From NCBI RefSeq assembly GCF_011397635.1, contig NC_064775.1, positions 20,442,954-20,506,953 of the forward strand: 64,000 nt of DNA, read 5' to 3'. Made by a program: the position numbers and the translations under genes. Shown piece after piece: positions 1-15,454 of the stretch. The stretch's first letter is position 1, and every line of letters starts with the position of its first letter. This stretch comes from Epinephelus fuscoguttatus. Its lineage: Eukaryota; Chordata; Actinopteri; Perciformes; Serranidae. The notes under the pieces are model-generated. The model saw nothing but the letters and a program-made list of their open reading frames with translations, searched no databases and was not told where the DNA came from.

Positions 1-4327
<4,327 letters not shown>

Positions 4328-4735
4328 TGATTGGATGAACTGGTGCAGTAGTGGAAACCCCGCTGGCTGGGGCGACTCACTACACCTCAGCATAAACGTT
4401 TTCCCTGGGGACATTTGAACGGGTTTGACCAAAAACTAAATCTGCATAAATCCTGCATAGAATCCAAAAGGGCCACAGCTGAACTCATCCATTCAGTTCT
4501 ATGCAGAATTTCTTCGGGGAAGGCGGGTTATTTTTTTTGAGTGCGTGCATGTCTGGTTTCATTTTACCGGCAGCTTGACACTCTGAGTTCGGTCCGTGCC
4601 AAGGGGGAGTCTTTCCCTGTCGCTCTTGTGCAATAAACACACTGGCTGTAGGGTACCAGTAATACTAACCTGCTAAAGAGGGCTGCCAGTTTTTATGAGC
4701 CTCAGAATACTGTATGTATTTATATATTTATTTTC

Positions 4736-4741
4736 AATAAA
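4736..4741 (+). promoter_or_regulatory. Proximal polyadenylation signal of the SLAIN gene
   Basis: AATAAA lies about 410 bases after the stop codon, in the TTTATTTTCAATAAAATTTC context, inside the 3' UTR. Confidence 0.55.
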
Positions 4742-5301
4742 ATTTCTAACTAATCAGGTGTTTTCCCTCTGGCAACAAGCGCCAATGATGCTGCTAAAAG
4801 TGAATCAGTCCCTGTTGGTTTGGGCACATTTGGTCTAATTTTTACATTAAAGTATGTATTCGTGTACAAAGCTAACTATTAAGTGTGCTAATTATAAATA
4901 TATATATATTGATGCAATATTATTGAATTTAAATGTGACCAAAAGGAAAAATGTCTGAATGTGTTTACAAAATTGTCTCACCATGGCGTCACTAAACTCT
5001 GCATACTAACACTTTAAAATGGTTCAACGCCCTGTAAGGGATCTGTTCTTGTTGCACTTTGTATAAATCTCTAATATTTTTATGTTCTGTTTCCTAATGT
5101 TTGCACTTCCTTTTACATTGGATCTTCTGGATTTAGGGGAAAACTGTTAAATTGGGAGATTTCACAGTTATACATGGCATAATGTAGCACTCTTTGTTTG
5201 TAATATTTGACTTGTGTTTTTAAATGATTGTCACCATGGCACATTTCACAGAATCCTGAACCCTTTTGTTACTGTGATGGACTGAATGAGTGAAACATTT
5301 T

Positions 5302-5307
5302 AATAAA
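5302..5307 (+). promoter_or_regulatory. Distal polyadenylation signal of the SLAIN gene
   Basis: AATAAA occurs about 975 bases after the stop, followed by a GT-rich stretch (TTTCCTCTGTTATGTTGACG). Use of this site would give a roughly 1-kb 3' UTR. Which of the two signals is used cannot be read from the sequence. Confidence 0.5.
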
Positions 5308-5876
5308 ATGTTGAATTAAAAATGACACTTTCCTCTGTTATGTTGACGACAAAACTGAAACTTAGAACAATAAGCAGTAAACAAATTTAAACATACAAAG
5401 CTGTTTAACTTCTCATTGAGTCATGCAAACTGGAATTAACCTGCTCCAATTAGTCTGCAACAAGCTGTGATAATCACAGATGTCGCCACCTGGTGGTAGA
5501 ATGAAGGAACTATTAACTGATTGCACTAAAAGGTCCAATTTAACTTGTAACCCTACTTGTAGAGAATCATGGCAACATCAAAGCATCAAAAGTTAAATGT
5601 ATAATTACAAATTAAATTAAATTCCAACAAACAATTCTCACAATTTTAAAAATAATATAATATTTATATAAATATATAAATATTTAAACAACAGGTCCAG
5701 GTGCGTGTAGCATAAAATAAATATTAATGTAAAGAGGACTTAAAAAATACTTTTAAAAATATAATTGAACATAAATACATGCTGAAAAATTATAAATGCA
5801 TAATTAATAATAATAATATAGAGGAAGGTAAATCTATACTACTATACAAGCTGTACACTGACTACTTTAAGTTATA

Positions 5877-5975
5877 TCAAAGTGTCCTTTCTATAGTGTT
5901 GTCCCATGACAAGATACAATGAAATATTTGCAAAAATGGGAGGGGTGTACTCACTTATGTGAGATACTGTACAAA
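5877..5975. mobile_element. Tc1/mariner terminal fragment
   Basis: The segment AAATATTTGCAAAAATGGGA followed by GGGGTGTACTCACTTATGTGAGATACTGTA closely resembles the 3' terminus of fish Tc1-like elements as I know them. No transposase frame remains beside it. The rest of 5330-6540 is very AT-rich intergenic DNA in which I see no gene. Confidence 0.5.
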
Positions 5976-6660
5976 TAAAAAGTTAAAATCTAATTAAATT
6001 CATATATAAATTGTTAAAAAAAATATATTCATGCTGGAAACAAAATAAATGTATTTATGTATTCATGCATTTATATTCTTTTACATTTACATAATTTTAT
6101 TTATTATGTTTATACATAGTGGTGGGGATTAACTCTTTATATGGAACTCCATTACATGATGAAATTACAAAATAAATATAAATAAAAAATAATATAAAAT
6201 TAAATTACAAGTACTTATCAAAATACTGGTGATTAATATTGCTGTGCAGGAATGTTTTCTTTTGTCTAATACTGGTCTTTCTTTTAGCTTTATTCCCCAG
6301 TTTAATGAAGTAATTAATATAGTTAGTTACTACAGTTTTAATGGGGTAACTATGATATATTTGTCTTCCATTTAAATGAATACTCTGTATATTTCCATCT
6401 CCTGCATGGACTGCCATCGAATTTAATACTGGTATTCATGTCCCCCTCAGGACAAGTCAAAACTGAAAACATCCTCTTAATGATGATGTTGATAGATCAG
6501 TTAAGTTTAATCCCATATCTTAAAAGCCAAGAGCTAGCCCTCTGAACTGCGGCCTTCAATTAATTCCTCCTACAAGGACACCTTAACGACTGACTTTTGA
6601 GAATCTCTGTCCAAAAGAGGGACTTAAAAATCTTCAAGGAGGAGAACCCATGTGTCTCCA

Positions 6661-6902
6661 GATCGTTAGCTCAGAGGGATAGACGACTGGTTTAACAGTT
6701 GGAGGCTCTGGGTTCAATTCTCAGTGGATAACTTTAGACTGTTTTGAAAGCTGGTGTCTTGAGGCTCAGTAGATTTTAAGGCCAGTGTCTAAAGCAGAGA
6801 GTGAGAGGCTCTTTGAAATACATGAACTATATGCATGAAAAACTCAGGCTGATAGACGACTGCTTGAAGAGTCTGAGATTGAGGGTTCAATCCTTATCCA
6901 GG
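6661..6902 (+). repeat. Two tRNA-like (SINE-type) segments
   Basis: At 6661-6727 there is an A-box-like GTTAGCTCAGAGGGATAG and a B-box-like GGGTTCAATTCTCAG. At 6842-6902 a second, more decayed copy has GGCTGATAGACGACTG and GAGGGTTCAATCC. Both share GATAGACGACTG. The spacing resembles a tRNA, but the acceptor arms do not pair, so I read them as tRNA-derived SINE relics, not functional tRNA genes. Confidence 0.45.
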
Positions 6903-7387
6903 GGGCAGGTGAATTTAACCATTTAAACCAGTTTGGGTTTTTCCTGGTGTTGCTGGAACCACGAGCAGAGCAGCAGACACCTGATTAAGTAAGCCTCAAA
7001 ACACCCTGTTTTTAAGGGCACAGTAAAGTCTTACGGGTGCCATGGCTAAGTTAGGCAATAGTGTGCAGTATTTGGGGTCTATCGCCTAGTCAAGAGACCA
7101 TGCTCTTAATTTTTGTATTTTGTTTTGTTTCCCACTTCCTGGTCTTTATCTCCATCTCTTCAGTTTGCTTCTCCAGGTGCCAGGGGTTGCTGAGTTTAGG
7201 GCAGTGCAGAGTGGCCCTGTTGGAGGTCAAGGAGAGTGGTAGGTTTGTTTATTATAAGAGCACAGTTTTAATGATTATGTTTCCCTGTTGGTTTGTCGGG
7301 GTTCTTGTTACTAGAGGGATGGTGGGTAACAGCCCCTGTGTTAGGTTTTCCTGCTTATCCACATTCTGCCATTCACCTACTTTAAAA

Positions 7388-7405
7388 ACTACAACTCCCA
7401 GGATG
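7388..7405 (+). promoter_or_regulatory. ZNF143/Staf-like motif upstream of N6AMT1
   Basis: ACTACAACTCCCAGGATG matches the known ZNF143 (SBS) promoter motif closely. It lies about 510 bases upstream of the N6AMT1 start codon. Binding is inferred. Confidence 0.4.
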
Positions 7406-7912
7406 TGGAGCTTCTACCACCTAGGTAGTGCAAGATGGGTTACTTTTACCTGCCTAAAAATGGCATAGGATAATATGCCAAGGGAAATATGTGTGAGGTA
7501 CCCATGTTTTCACACACATGGACGTTATATCTTTAGCTATCACGTGACTGGTGTGCAGAGGCATATACTGCAATTGATTTTTTTTTTTTATTAATTTCTT
7601 TCCGACCAACCATTGTTCAGATCAGACTTTATGGTCCTATACACTCCGAAACAGTAGGCGGCGGTATGCACCTGAAGAAGTTGACCGGAATGAACGGGTT
7701 AATGCACGTCATCGTGACGCCGAGTGTACACAAGGAAGTAGGTCGTGAGTGTAACATGTCGCTAACACATTCAAGCAGCCACATAGCTTTAACTTTCAGC
7801 TTATATGAAGAACATTAGCGACACTTTGAGTTTCTCTGACTGAAGCGTTAGACAACAACACTGTGTAAAAAACAATACTTACTAAAGGAGCACGTGCAGG
7901 CGGGTTGTGAAC

Positions 7913-9553
7913 ATGTCTACAGGTTATCCCACACCTGTTTTCTCTCATGCTGGACGAGGAGACTTCAGAGACGTTTACGAGCCGGCGGAGGACTCTTTTC
8001 TCCTGATAGACGCCCTGGAGAAAGACGCAGACAGGCTGCAGCTGATGAGGTTAGACACAGCTCACTCACCTGGTGCTCCTGAACGCATCACATACAATCA
8101 CAACCCCCCCCCCCAAAATTTAGACGCTGTGTAAAATGGAAATGATTTGCAAATATCTTGCCTCTGTACTATATTTAACTGAATGTTGTTTATACAGGGT
8201 TGTATTTTCAGTATTCAAAGTTTAAATGATAAATCCATTTAATAGTGGTATGTTAAGATCCTTTTTGTTTAACCAGAAACAGCCCTGAAATTGCGCCAAA
8301 CCCACCAGACTCCGTTTAAATAAACAGTAATTTTATTATGGTAAAACAGACTTCATTCAAAGTCAATAGAAAACAAATAAAACTCACAAAAGCCATCATG
8401 GTTGATATGTTCACTGTTCCATCAATCACCAACTCTGGTTTGGTTGAAATTGATCCTTAAATCGTTCAGTTAGATGTGAAAATATGCTGCCTCCATACAT
8501 GCTAAAATTACTGTTAATGTAAATGGAGTCTGGTGGGTTTGCCAGCTGCTTTTAGTGGATGTAAACTGATGGTTACATCGCAGCCCTCTCCTTCAATACC
8601 AGTCCAATGTTAGGCTTTGAAAAAAATGCAACACATTATTTTCTTTAGTTTAGCTTACTGTGACTTTGAATGCTTAACTTTCTCTGCTTGTTCTAGCCCG
8701 TGTGTGTGTTTGGAGGTGGGCAGTGGCTCAGGAGTGGTGTCAGCTTTTCTGGCATCAGTGGTTGGACCTTCAGCTCTGTATCTGTGAGTTAAATAAATAT
8801 TTTTCCTCCATATCTAGCCAATAAAAATGGGCTTACTTGTTGCAAATGCTGTGAGAAAATATATAAAATATAATCTTGAATATATGTTTGTGTTTCAGCT
8901 GCACTGATGTGAATCCTGCAGCAGCACAGTGCACAGCGAAGACAGCTTCCTGTAACAATGTTTCACTGCAGCCCATCATCACATCCCTGGTGAGACTTGT
9001 GAATTCACATTTTAGGTATTTACATGCTTTTAATGTAAGGGTTAGATTCCTAAACGCTGCTTTCCTTTTAGGTGGAGAGTCTTCTGCCTCGCTTAAGTGG
9101 GAAAGTGGATGTTCTTCTCTTCAACCCTCCCTATGTGGTCACACCTTCAGAAGAGGTGGTTCAGCTCTGTACTGCAGCTATTCTTCACCTCACAGATGAG
9201 GAGCATTTGATCAATGTGCGCTTTTCTTCTAGGTTGGCAGCACAGGTATAGAGGCCGCCTGGGCCGGCGGGAAGCGAGGACGAGAGGTGACCGACAGGTT
9301 GCTGCCTGTGGTGGCGCAGTTACTGTCTAGTAAAGGGTTATTCTATCTCATTACCATCGCTGAGAACGATCCAGGTGAGTTTACCTATGTCTCTTAAAAT
9401 ATTTTCAGTGCAGGAAACAGTCTTGTCATTTTCCTTTAATCAACAGAGGAGATCATCTGTTTACTGGGCAAATGTGGCTTGAGGGGAGAGTCATGCTTGT
9501 CGACAAGAGCTGTAAATGAGAGGCTGTCCGTCCTGCGCTTCCAAAGGACGTGA
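7913..9553 (+). CDS. n6amt1: N6AMT1/HEMK2 methyltransferase, complete (six exons, 215 aa)
   Basis: The family, with TRMT112, methylates the GGQ glutamine of release factor eRF1 using S-adenosylmethionine; roles in DNA 6mA and arsenic methylation are debated. Exons are 7913-8049, 8697-8783, 8899-8989, 9072-9155, 9233-9374 and 9447-9553. All phases close, giving 648 bases including the stop, close to the 214 residues of the human protein. Visible features are VYEPAEDSFLLIDALE near residues 22-37, the SAM-binding loop LEVGSGSG at about 51-58, the acidic motif TDVNP, the catalytic FNPPYVVTP with NPPY at 123-126, and GIEAAWAGG. The start is the ATG of MSTGYPTPVFSH; the upstream in-frame codon is GTG. 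Intron 1 holds a foldback-element copy. The 3' side runs straight into a duplicated fragment of the GART gene end. Confidence 0.96.
8230..8600. mobile_element. Foldback element copy in N6AMT1 intron 1
   Basis: The left arm carries TTTTTGTTTAACCAGAAACA and CCCACCAGACTCCGTTTAAA. The right arm carries the inverted AAATGGAGTCTGGTGGGTTT. Between them are TTAGATGTGAAAATATGCTG and a short unique core. The same layout recurs at about 20583-21010 and 36366-37166. There is no coding frame. Confidence 0.65.
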
Positions 9554-9748
9554 CAAACATGGACCGCTCCTGACAGGATTACAGGACCTTTGAACTGACT
9601 GGGAAACAGGACAGTATTTCCTACAAGAAAGAAAACTGCAAGAGATTCATCAGAGAGTTGGTGTGAAGAACATTTTCTGATTGAAGTGATGCACCAAAAA
9701 AACACAGCTTGAGTAACAAACTTGAAGGTTGTCTATGTGACAGAATGA

Positions 9749-10165
9749 TAACAAAAGTTTGGGATGTTTGAACAGTAAAAAGTTAATATTTTGACCTAAG
9801 TTGATGCCTTGTTAGTGTCATTTTTGTGTTAATAAGACCAGTTTTCAGTTTCAGTTTTCAGTCGTATTCAGTTCCTTTAATGGCTGGCAGTAATGTAAAG
9901 TTGGATGTAGTGATGGCCAAATGAAGCCTCATGAAGCATTTTCTTTATTTTCTGAGCCCACTAGATGGCGCTTTTTGTTCATCAAAAGGTTGAAAGCACA
10001 TTGAATTGCCATTCTTCGAGCCTCTCTCTTTAAGCCATGAGTGCCATCTAGTGGGCTCAGAAAATAAAGAAAATGCTTCATGAGGCTTCATTTGGCCATC
10101 ACTAGTATTCTCTAATTCTGTGAATTGGACTTCCACATGATGTGTCCGTCCTCTCCGAGCAATTG
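9749..10165 (-). pseudogene. Duplicated 3' end of GART (last codons plus 3' UTR)
   Basis: On the minus strand, 10115-10160 reads EDGHIMWKSNSQN and a stop, nearly identical to the GART terminus EDGHIMWKSNAQS at 21911. The downstream (lower-coordinate) DNA also matches. TTTAATGGCTGGCAGTAATG at about 9877 corresponds to GTAATGGCTGGCAGTAACG at about 21870, and 9749-9850 matches 21345-21440 across TAAAAAGTTAATATTTTGAC. The copy is interrupted by a hAT MITE at 9908-10104 and lacks the MITE that sits in the GART copy at 21456-21866. It is therefore a non-functional segmental duplicate of the end of the GART gene, in the same orientation, about 11.8 kb away. Confidence 0.85.
9908..10104. mobile_element. 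Near-palindromic hAT-type MITE, copy 1
   Basis: The ends TAGTGATGGCCAAATGAAGC and GCTTCATTTGGCCATCACTA are perfect inverted repeats. The arms continue through TTTCTTTATTTTCTGAGCCC and CACTAGATGGC. No intact target duplication is visible here, unlike in copies 2 and 3. Length is 197 bases with no coding capacity. Confidence 0.8.
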
Positions 10166-10169
10166 TGTG

Positions 10170-11030
10170 ACTTTTGTCTGCAAGCTATTTTGACATGGCT
10201 TTCTGTGCTGAAGGCTGTTTTTTTTTTTTTTTTTTTTTTACCTTTCCATAACTGCTGATCCAATATGAATCAGGATTCACGATTTCTCACCTGAAATATT
10301 TTCAGTAACATATTTTAGCGAACTGATTAGCTGTAAAATGAGAAAGTTTGTGACCCGGCCGCCATGATGAAAACAGTCAAGCCAAAACCGAGCACTGTCC
10401 GCCGGCAGAAGCAAACACTCATTGAACACTAAAATATGTTGCTGACAGTGTGGAGGAGTGAGCTACATGTCATTAAAGACATCAGGTTTGGTTTTTTTAC
10501 ATTTTTAAAGACATACCATACTGTGACTTTTTCAATACTGTACTTACACATTTTATGAGGGCTTTTTTTGGACATACAATACTCAGGTCAACAGTCCAGA
10601 CTGGGGTTTTAATCCTGGTCACGGTAAATAACACAACCAATGCTGCTAGCCTACCTCAGACCTCAGGAATACGCTACCGCAAGGGGGAGCCAGGACGATA
10701 GGCTAAAGTGGGGATGTCGTCGTCATCATCATCTACATACACAGTGGCTGATAGATAAATAAAATATTGGTGTTCCTACTGAGCCTGGGCCATTCAGAGG
10801 AGGAGGTTGCAAGATAGCTAGGTCCAGAGAATATGTAGGTAGGGTAGGGTAGCTTAAAAGGTAAAGTCAAAATTGTAAAGAATATAACAAATCTAAATTA
10901 TAATAGGTAAATACATATAAATAAAAAAAATGTAACAAAAAAAGTTGTTTGGTATAGCTCAATCAGAAAAATGAAAAAAAAAAAAGCAGGATACTAAAGT
11001 AACTAAAGAAAATAATGTTTCATTTTTTTA
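10170..11030. other. Intergenic stretch without recognised gene
   Basis: This contains a poly-T run at about 10218-10239, low-complexity AT-rich DNA around 10860-11030 and a short GGTAGGGTAGGGTAG run near 10837. I see no supported exon. Confidence 0.5.
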
Positions 11031-11035
11031 AAAGC

Positions 11036-11382
11036 AGGCGACACGGTGGTGTGGTGGTTAGCACTGTCGCCTCACAGCAAGAGGGTTCCTGGTTCATTCC
11101 CAGGAGGGAGCCCTTCTGTGCGGAGTCTGCATGTTCTCCCCGTGTCAGCGTGGGTTTTCTCCAGGTACTCCGGCTTCCTCCCACAGTCCAAAGACATGCA
11201 GGTTAATTGGCTCAATTGACTGACTCAAAATTGTCCATAGGTGTGAATGGTTGTCTGTCTCCATGTGTTAGTCTGGCGACCTGTCCAGAGTGTACCCTGC
11301 CTCTCGCCCCATGTCAGCTGGGATAGGCTCCAGCCTTCCTGCGACCTTAAAGAGGATAAGCGGTTACGAAAATGGATGGATG
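11036..11382 (+). mobile_element. tRNA-derived SINE with L2-like tail
   Basis: It begins GCGACACGGTGGTGTGGTGG with TTAGCACTGTCGCCTCACAG (A box) and TTCCTGGTTCATTCCC (B box). The conserved body TGCATGTTCTCCCCGTGTCA and CCACAGTCCAAAGACATGCA follows, then a 3' part ending in GATAAGCGGTTACGAAAATG and GATGGATGG. This is the widespread teleost SINE body. A second copy, reversed, is at about 23140-23513. Confidence 0.85.
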
Positions 11383-11394
11383 GCTGTTTTAAAA

Positions 11395-11830
11395 GCAGAA
11401 CATTGGACAGGTATTGAGTGAGAGGGCTGCAGCCAACAGTGGCGAAACACGTTGCAACGTAATCGTGTACATCATCAGTTTACATCCACTAAGTGTTTGC
11501 TTTTGCCACAGACAGGCTCAATATTATTGCAAGTGTCTGACATCATGGAAAGGATCCCTTCTTCTTCTTCTTGACTTCCAGCAGACTAGGCACGGTTTTA
11601 GTGAATTGCTGCCTCTCTGGTTTCTATTTGCCATTGCATCTTCAGGCACTTTAACTTATATTTTGCAATACAGGTTGGAAAGGATCCCTACAGATAGACC
11701 TTTTTGTTTAACTAGAAACAGCCCTGATAAAACAACAAACCCACCAGATTCCATTTACATTAACAGTAATTTGGCATGTACAGAGGCAGCATATTTTTAA
11801 ATCTAACTTAATAAAATTAAGGGTTTATTA
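11395..11830. mobile_element. Partial foldback element copy
   Basis: It shares GTATTGAGTGAGAGGGCTGC, AGTGTTTGCTTTTGCCAC, AGGATCCCTACAGATAGACC and CCCACCAGATTCCATTTA with the full-length member at 36366-37166. A stretch around 11530-11670 (CTTCTTCTTCTTGACTTCC) is not seen in the other copies. Confidence 0.55.
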
Positions 11831-12199
11831 TAAACATGTTGAAACCCTGGTTGACTGGTTGTGCAATACAGTGTGTAGGTTTTCCCATATACTTTTATTA
11901 TATTGTGAAATACATAGTTCTAGAGGCTATGTTTATTATTGTAAGTGGATTTAATTCATTCATTAATAAACAAGCCTACCCCTCAAAGATAACCTGGCTT
12001 CTGCAGAAAGTTGCCATTATGCTAACAATGTCATATTGTACACTAAATTTCGTATTTTTATTTTCATTCATCTGTTTTTATGCATCCACATTGCACACAT
12101 AACCTACCTCTCATATTAAAATAACTGGATTCAAATCTTCTATATTTGGCTGGTATAGAATAGGCAAAGGGGAGGTTCCCCTTCAAATTAAACTTCCTT

Positions 12200-12756
12200 C
12201 ATGTGTAATGGTACAACTGAGAGATCCAGAAAGGCAGCACAGAGACTGGGAAATCTTTAGCCTTCAGCAGTGTATTTATTTACAAAAGGGGAGGGACTGT
12301 GTGAGAGAGCGTGGTGCATCGAGGCCAGGATATGGGATGTGTATCTATCTATCTGTCTATCTATGTGTGAGGTGCTATGCAATGGAGACTGTGTGGCAAG
12401 TAAATGGAGTATGGGCAGCGGGTGTTGGAAGTATGTGCGTGCAGAGAGTCAATGATCCCGGACGGGTCCAGGGATGGGAAGCTCGGAGAGGAATCCGGGG
12501 AGAAGCGCAAAGGCCTATGGTCCATGGGCAGGGCTCGAGAGGAAGTCCAGGTCCAGGGCCAGGGAGCACGGGAGGACTCGTGGAGGTCTGGTGCTCGCGA
12601 GAGATCACGGGGCGCACACACAGACAACCAGACTCACATTGTGCGATACTCTATAGAAGTGTGAAGAAACTAGGTATACCTAGCAGCATGGAGTTTCATC
12701 TGCACTTCACTGAGCAACTGTGCACAGCTGAACTCAACTCCAACATAAAGTTCACC

Positions 12757-12794
<38 letters not shown>

Positions 12795-13300
12795 TGGTCG
12801 TGATTATAGAAAGGATTGTGAGAAAAACTTTTGGATGTGAATGGGAGTGTACTGCAGACAGGGTGCCACGGAGCGACCTTGGACTGGGAGTGGAAGACTG
12901 GGTAGCAGACATTGCAGGAGTGGCTGTTTGTGCTGAGGGCTGTACGTATGTGTGAGTAAGAGAGTGAGAATAGGTGTGAGTGAGTGTGAGAGAGAGGTAA
13001 ATGTTGTAAGCCTGTGTGTGTGTGTTATACCCGTATGTTGAGACTGGAGAAGTGAGGGTTGCATCGTGGTAGTGCAGCGTGAGGCTGGTATTGTAGCCAG
13101 CCTGTTTTGCAGTTGCACCTCCACAACCAGTTGCCTCCGAGGACTGTGGATCACGTAGGGCTGTTGTCTGAAGGAGGAGAGTTTGATCAACAACAACAAC
13201 AACACGATACTATTCAATACGACATGAACACAGTGATGCTGAGACTGCCACATGAGGAGTGATAAGACAGTGGTGTGAGTGTGTTGCAGAGTGAGCCCAG
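12200..13300. other. Low-complexity region without recognised gene
   Basis: Simple repeats include TATC-type repeats at about 12340-12365, (GA)n at about 12761-12791 and (AAC)n at about 13190-13204. The reading frames across 12208-13253 are open only because of base composition, and none has a recognisable domain. Confidence 0.5.
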
Positions 13301-13323
13301 GGGGAGGAGGAGTCTGGTCCTAC

Positions 13324-13660
13324 CCCGTGCCAGAGATGTCCATGTGAACCTGCAGAACCAGGTCGGTGGTGCACACGTCGTCCTCGCCGCAGTCTTTGAA
13401 GAAGGGGATCTGGAGGAGCAAGGTCAGGGAGAAGTAACATCAGAATGTCAGCATGTGACTTGCGGACTGAAAGACAGACAGGCAGACCGAAAAGACAGAA
13501 GGATAGACTGAATAACAGAGACAGAGTGAGGTGGACAGAGAGTCAGATATGAGACAGGGGTGAGGAGGGTGAGACGGGGGGACAGAGACAGAGGTGTGTC
13601 CACTCACAGATCTCTTGACGGTGGTTGGCCAGCCCTCGTCCAGCACGAGGCCACGCTCTG
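13324..13660 (-). pseudogene. Two orphan integrin alpha exons
   Basis: Minus-strand exon A (about 13660-13608) reads ERGLVLDEGWPTTVKRS and ends at a GTGAGT donor. Exon B (13409-13324) follows a CTCCTCCAG acceptor and reads IPFFKDCGEDDVCTTDLVLQ, then VHMDISGTG with a GT donor. GWPTT followed by the DCGEDxxC..DLVL disulphide loop is typical of the integrin alpha leg, most like the collagen-binding alpha1/2/10/11 group. The junction phase is consistent, so this derives from genomic DNA with its intron kept and is not a retrocopy. I find no further integrin exons either side. Exon A overlaps, in another frame, the last exon of the THAP gene. Confidence 0.75.
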
Positions 13661-15123
13661 TGTCGTTGATTGATGACTTTTCTCTCTTAACTCATCTACC
13701 AGGGACGCTGCAATTCTTTTATTTCTTCTCTCATGATCCTTGGCATTTCTCAGCTGCCTCTGCAGCTCGTAAGCTCTTCTTTGGGCCTCAGTTAATTTAT
13801 CTTTAACGTGGTCAGGGTCAACGGCATAAGGATGATCCTATGAAATATAACACTTGTCGGAAAAGCACTATTCAATACATCTCCAAGTATGCTGGAAAAG
13901 TCCCATGGATTAAAAAAAATGCTTTATTTCACTTACTAAGTTTGCTGGAATTGGCGGTTCTGGAACATCAGACACAGGTACAGGATCATAACTTGTTTCA
14001 CAGGCCTGTAGTGATGTCCTGGTTGACGTAGCTTTATTGGGCACCTTTACATGAAGCAAAGGACATTTAACACCAGTGTTTAATATCAATATCCCAATAT
14101 CCTGGGTGGCAGGATATCTTAGTATTAAGGATGCCATCTTGGGAATTCCCCGTTCAATTCCCACCGCTAGCATACATACACTGACAGTCAAAGTGTCATG
14201 ACCATGATACTGAACCCCAGTTGCTCCCTGGGCGCCTTAATGGCAACCGAACTTTATCATTAAACACAAGCGAATTTCCCAGAAACTGGAATTTATTAAT
14301 TTAATTTATTTTATTTGAGAGACTTATCTGTTGCATCTCATTGCTTGAAAAAGACACTTACTCTATTCAGCTGATTTGGAAAAGCAAACACTGAAGGGAC
14401 CACACCTTCCTTCAAACGGACAGTTTGTCCAGTTCTGTCAAAATCTTGTGGAAGGAAATGACAACTACACACAACTGTTATGTCACTGGGCGTGAACTCA
14501 CGCCTTCGGAGAGCTTTGGCCCACGTTCTTCTTACTCCCGGTTCCTTTGGGAACCTTTGACACAAAAACAATGCCATTTCAAAGTTAGGTTAACGAGCAT
14601 GTAACATAACATGAAGTTAGCTAGATGTAATATATGGCTTGATATCCCAGGAATGGACACTCAGCAAGTAACGTTAGCCTAGCTAACATTCAACAAGTTT
14701 GAGAAGTTTGCTGAGCGCACTGTCTCTAGTCAGAGCTGACTAAAGACAGAAACGTTATCTAGCACTAGCTAGCTTGGCTAACAGTAGCCGAGTTCATCAC
14801 AGCAGACTGCTCTGACAAGGAATACAATAACGTTAGCTGGCAAAAAGACATAAATAGCCAACACGCATAACCTACAGAGGTAGTAACGTTACTGATTCAC
14901 TCTCCGCCCAAAACCAGAGCAGGAAAGATCGGGTAGCTGGCTTTAGCCTAGCCATCACGGCTGTGATGTCTGAAGTGATCATCACGCTTTCATTAGCTAA
15001 CTCAGTGAACTGTAACTTAAAACACGATGAAATTGACACTTACTTGTGGAAAGTTATTCCACGGCCTCTATTTTCGACCGTTCGTCGATTGCTGCAGCCA
15101 AATGCTGCACAAGCTTGTGGCAT
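13604..15123 (-). CDS. THAP-type zinc finger protein, four exons, 204 aa
   Basis: THAP proteins bind DNA through a C2CH zinc finger and often act in transcription; many derive from P-element transposases. Exons on the minus strand are 15123-15044, 14554-14362, 14044-13937 and 13837-13604. All junctions are GT-AG and in phase. Exon 1 gives MPQACAAFGCSNRRTVENRG; exon 2 continues HKFPKEPGVRRTW, CSCHF and VVPSVF. The C2CH ligands are C5, C10, C56 and H59, with the conserved P29, W38 and AVPTIF-like box at about 79-83. Exon 4 encodes a charged coiled coil (DKLTEAQRRAYELQRQL), as in several THAP proteins. The last ~18 codons (SVASCWTRAGQPPSRDL) come from integrin exon A read out of frame, so the tail is not ancestral. 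I cannot assign a THAP number. Confidence 0.85.
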
Positions 15124-15166
15124 TGTTAACTACGGTCAAGCAAGCCTTCAATTCTGATATTATTAT

Positions 15167-15197
15167 TTTTCTTCTTCTTCTTCTTCTTCTTCTTCTT
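15167..15197. repeat. (TTC)n microsatellite
   Basis: Ten TTC-type units sit just upstream of the THAP start codon, in its likely promoter or 5' UTR. Confidence 0.8.
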
Positions 15198-15454
15198 CGT
15201 ATGATTAATGTTGGTTGGCAAGCAACTTATTGGTGCATTCCGCCACCTTCTGGACAGGAGTGTGGATCTGCATCACATAAGTAAACCCCTTGTTATGCTA
15301 GATTTTCCTGCTTAATCCTGTTTTATCCAAAAACCTAAAAATGGCTCTGTACCCTACATCCCCAGAATTTATTTGATATTTAATGTAATTCTATTTCTTT
15401 CTAGTGCCCTAATGAGTACTTGTCTTTCTTGATGGTATTTTGGACACTAACATT

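Noticed and set aside
6661-6902. Functional tRNA genes
   Set aside because: A and B boxes are visible but the acceptor and anticodon arms do not pair; SINE relics are more likely.
12208-12840. 210-codon plus-strand open frame
   Set aside because: It ends in a (RE)n run from a GA microsatellite, lacks any domain, and overlaps equally long frames on both strands, so it reflects composition.
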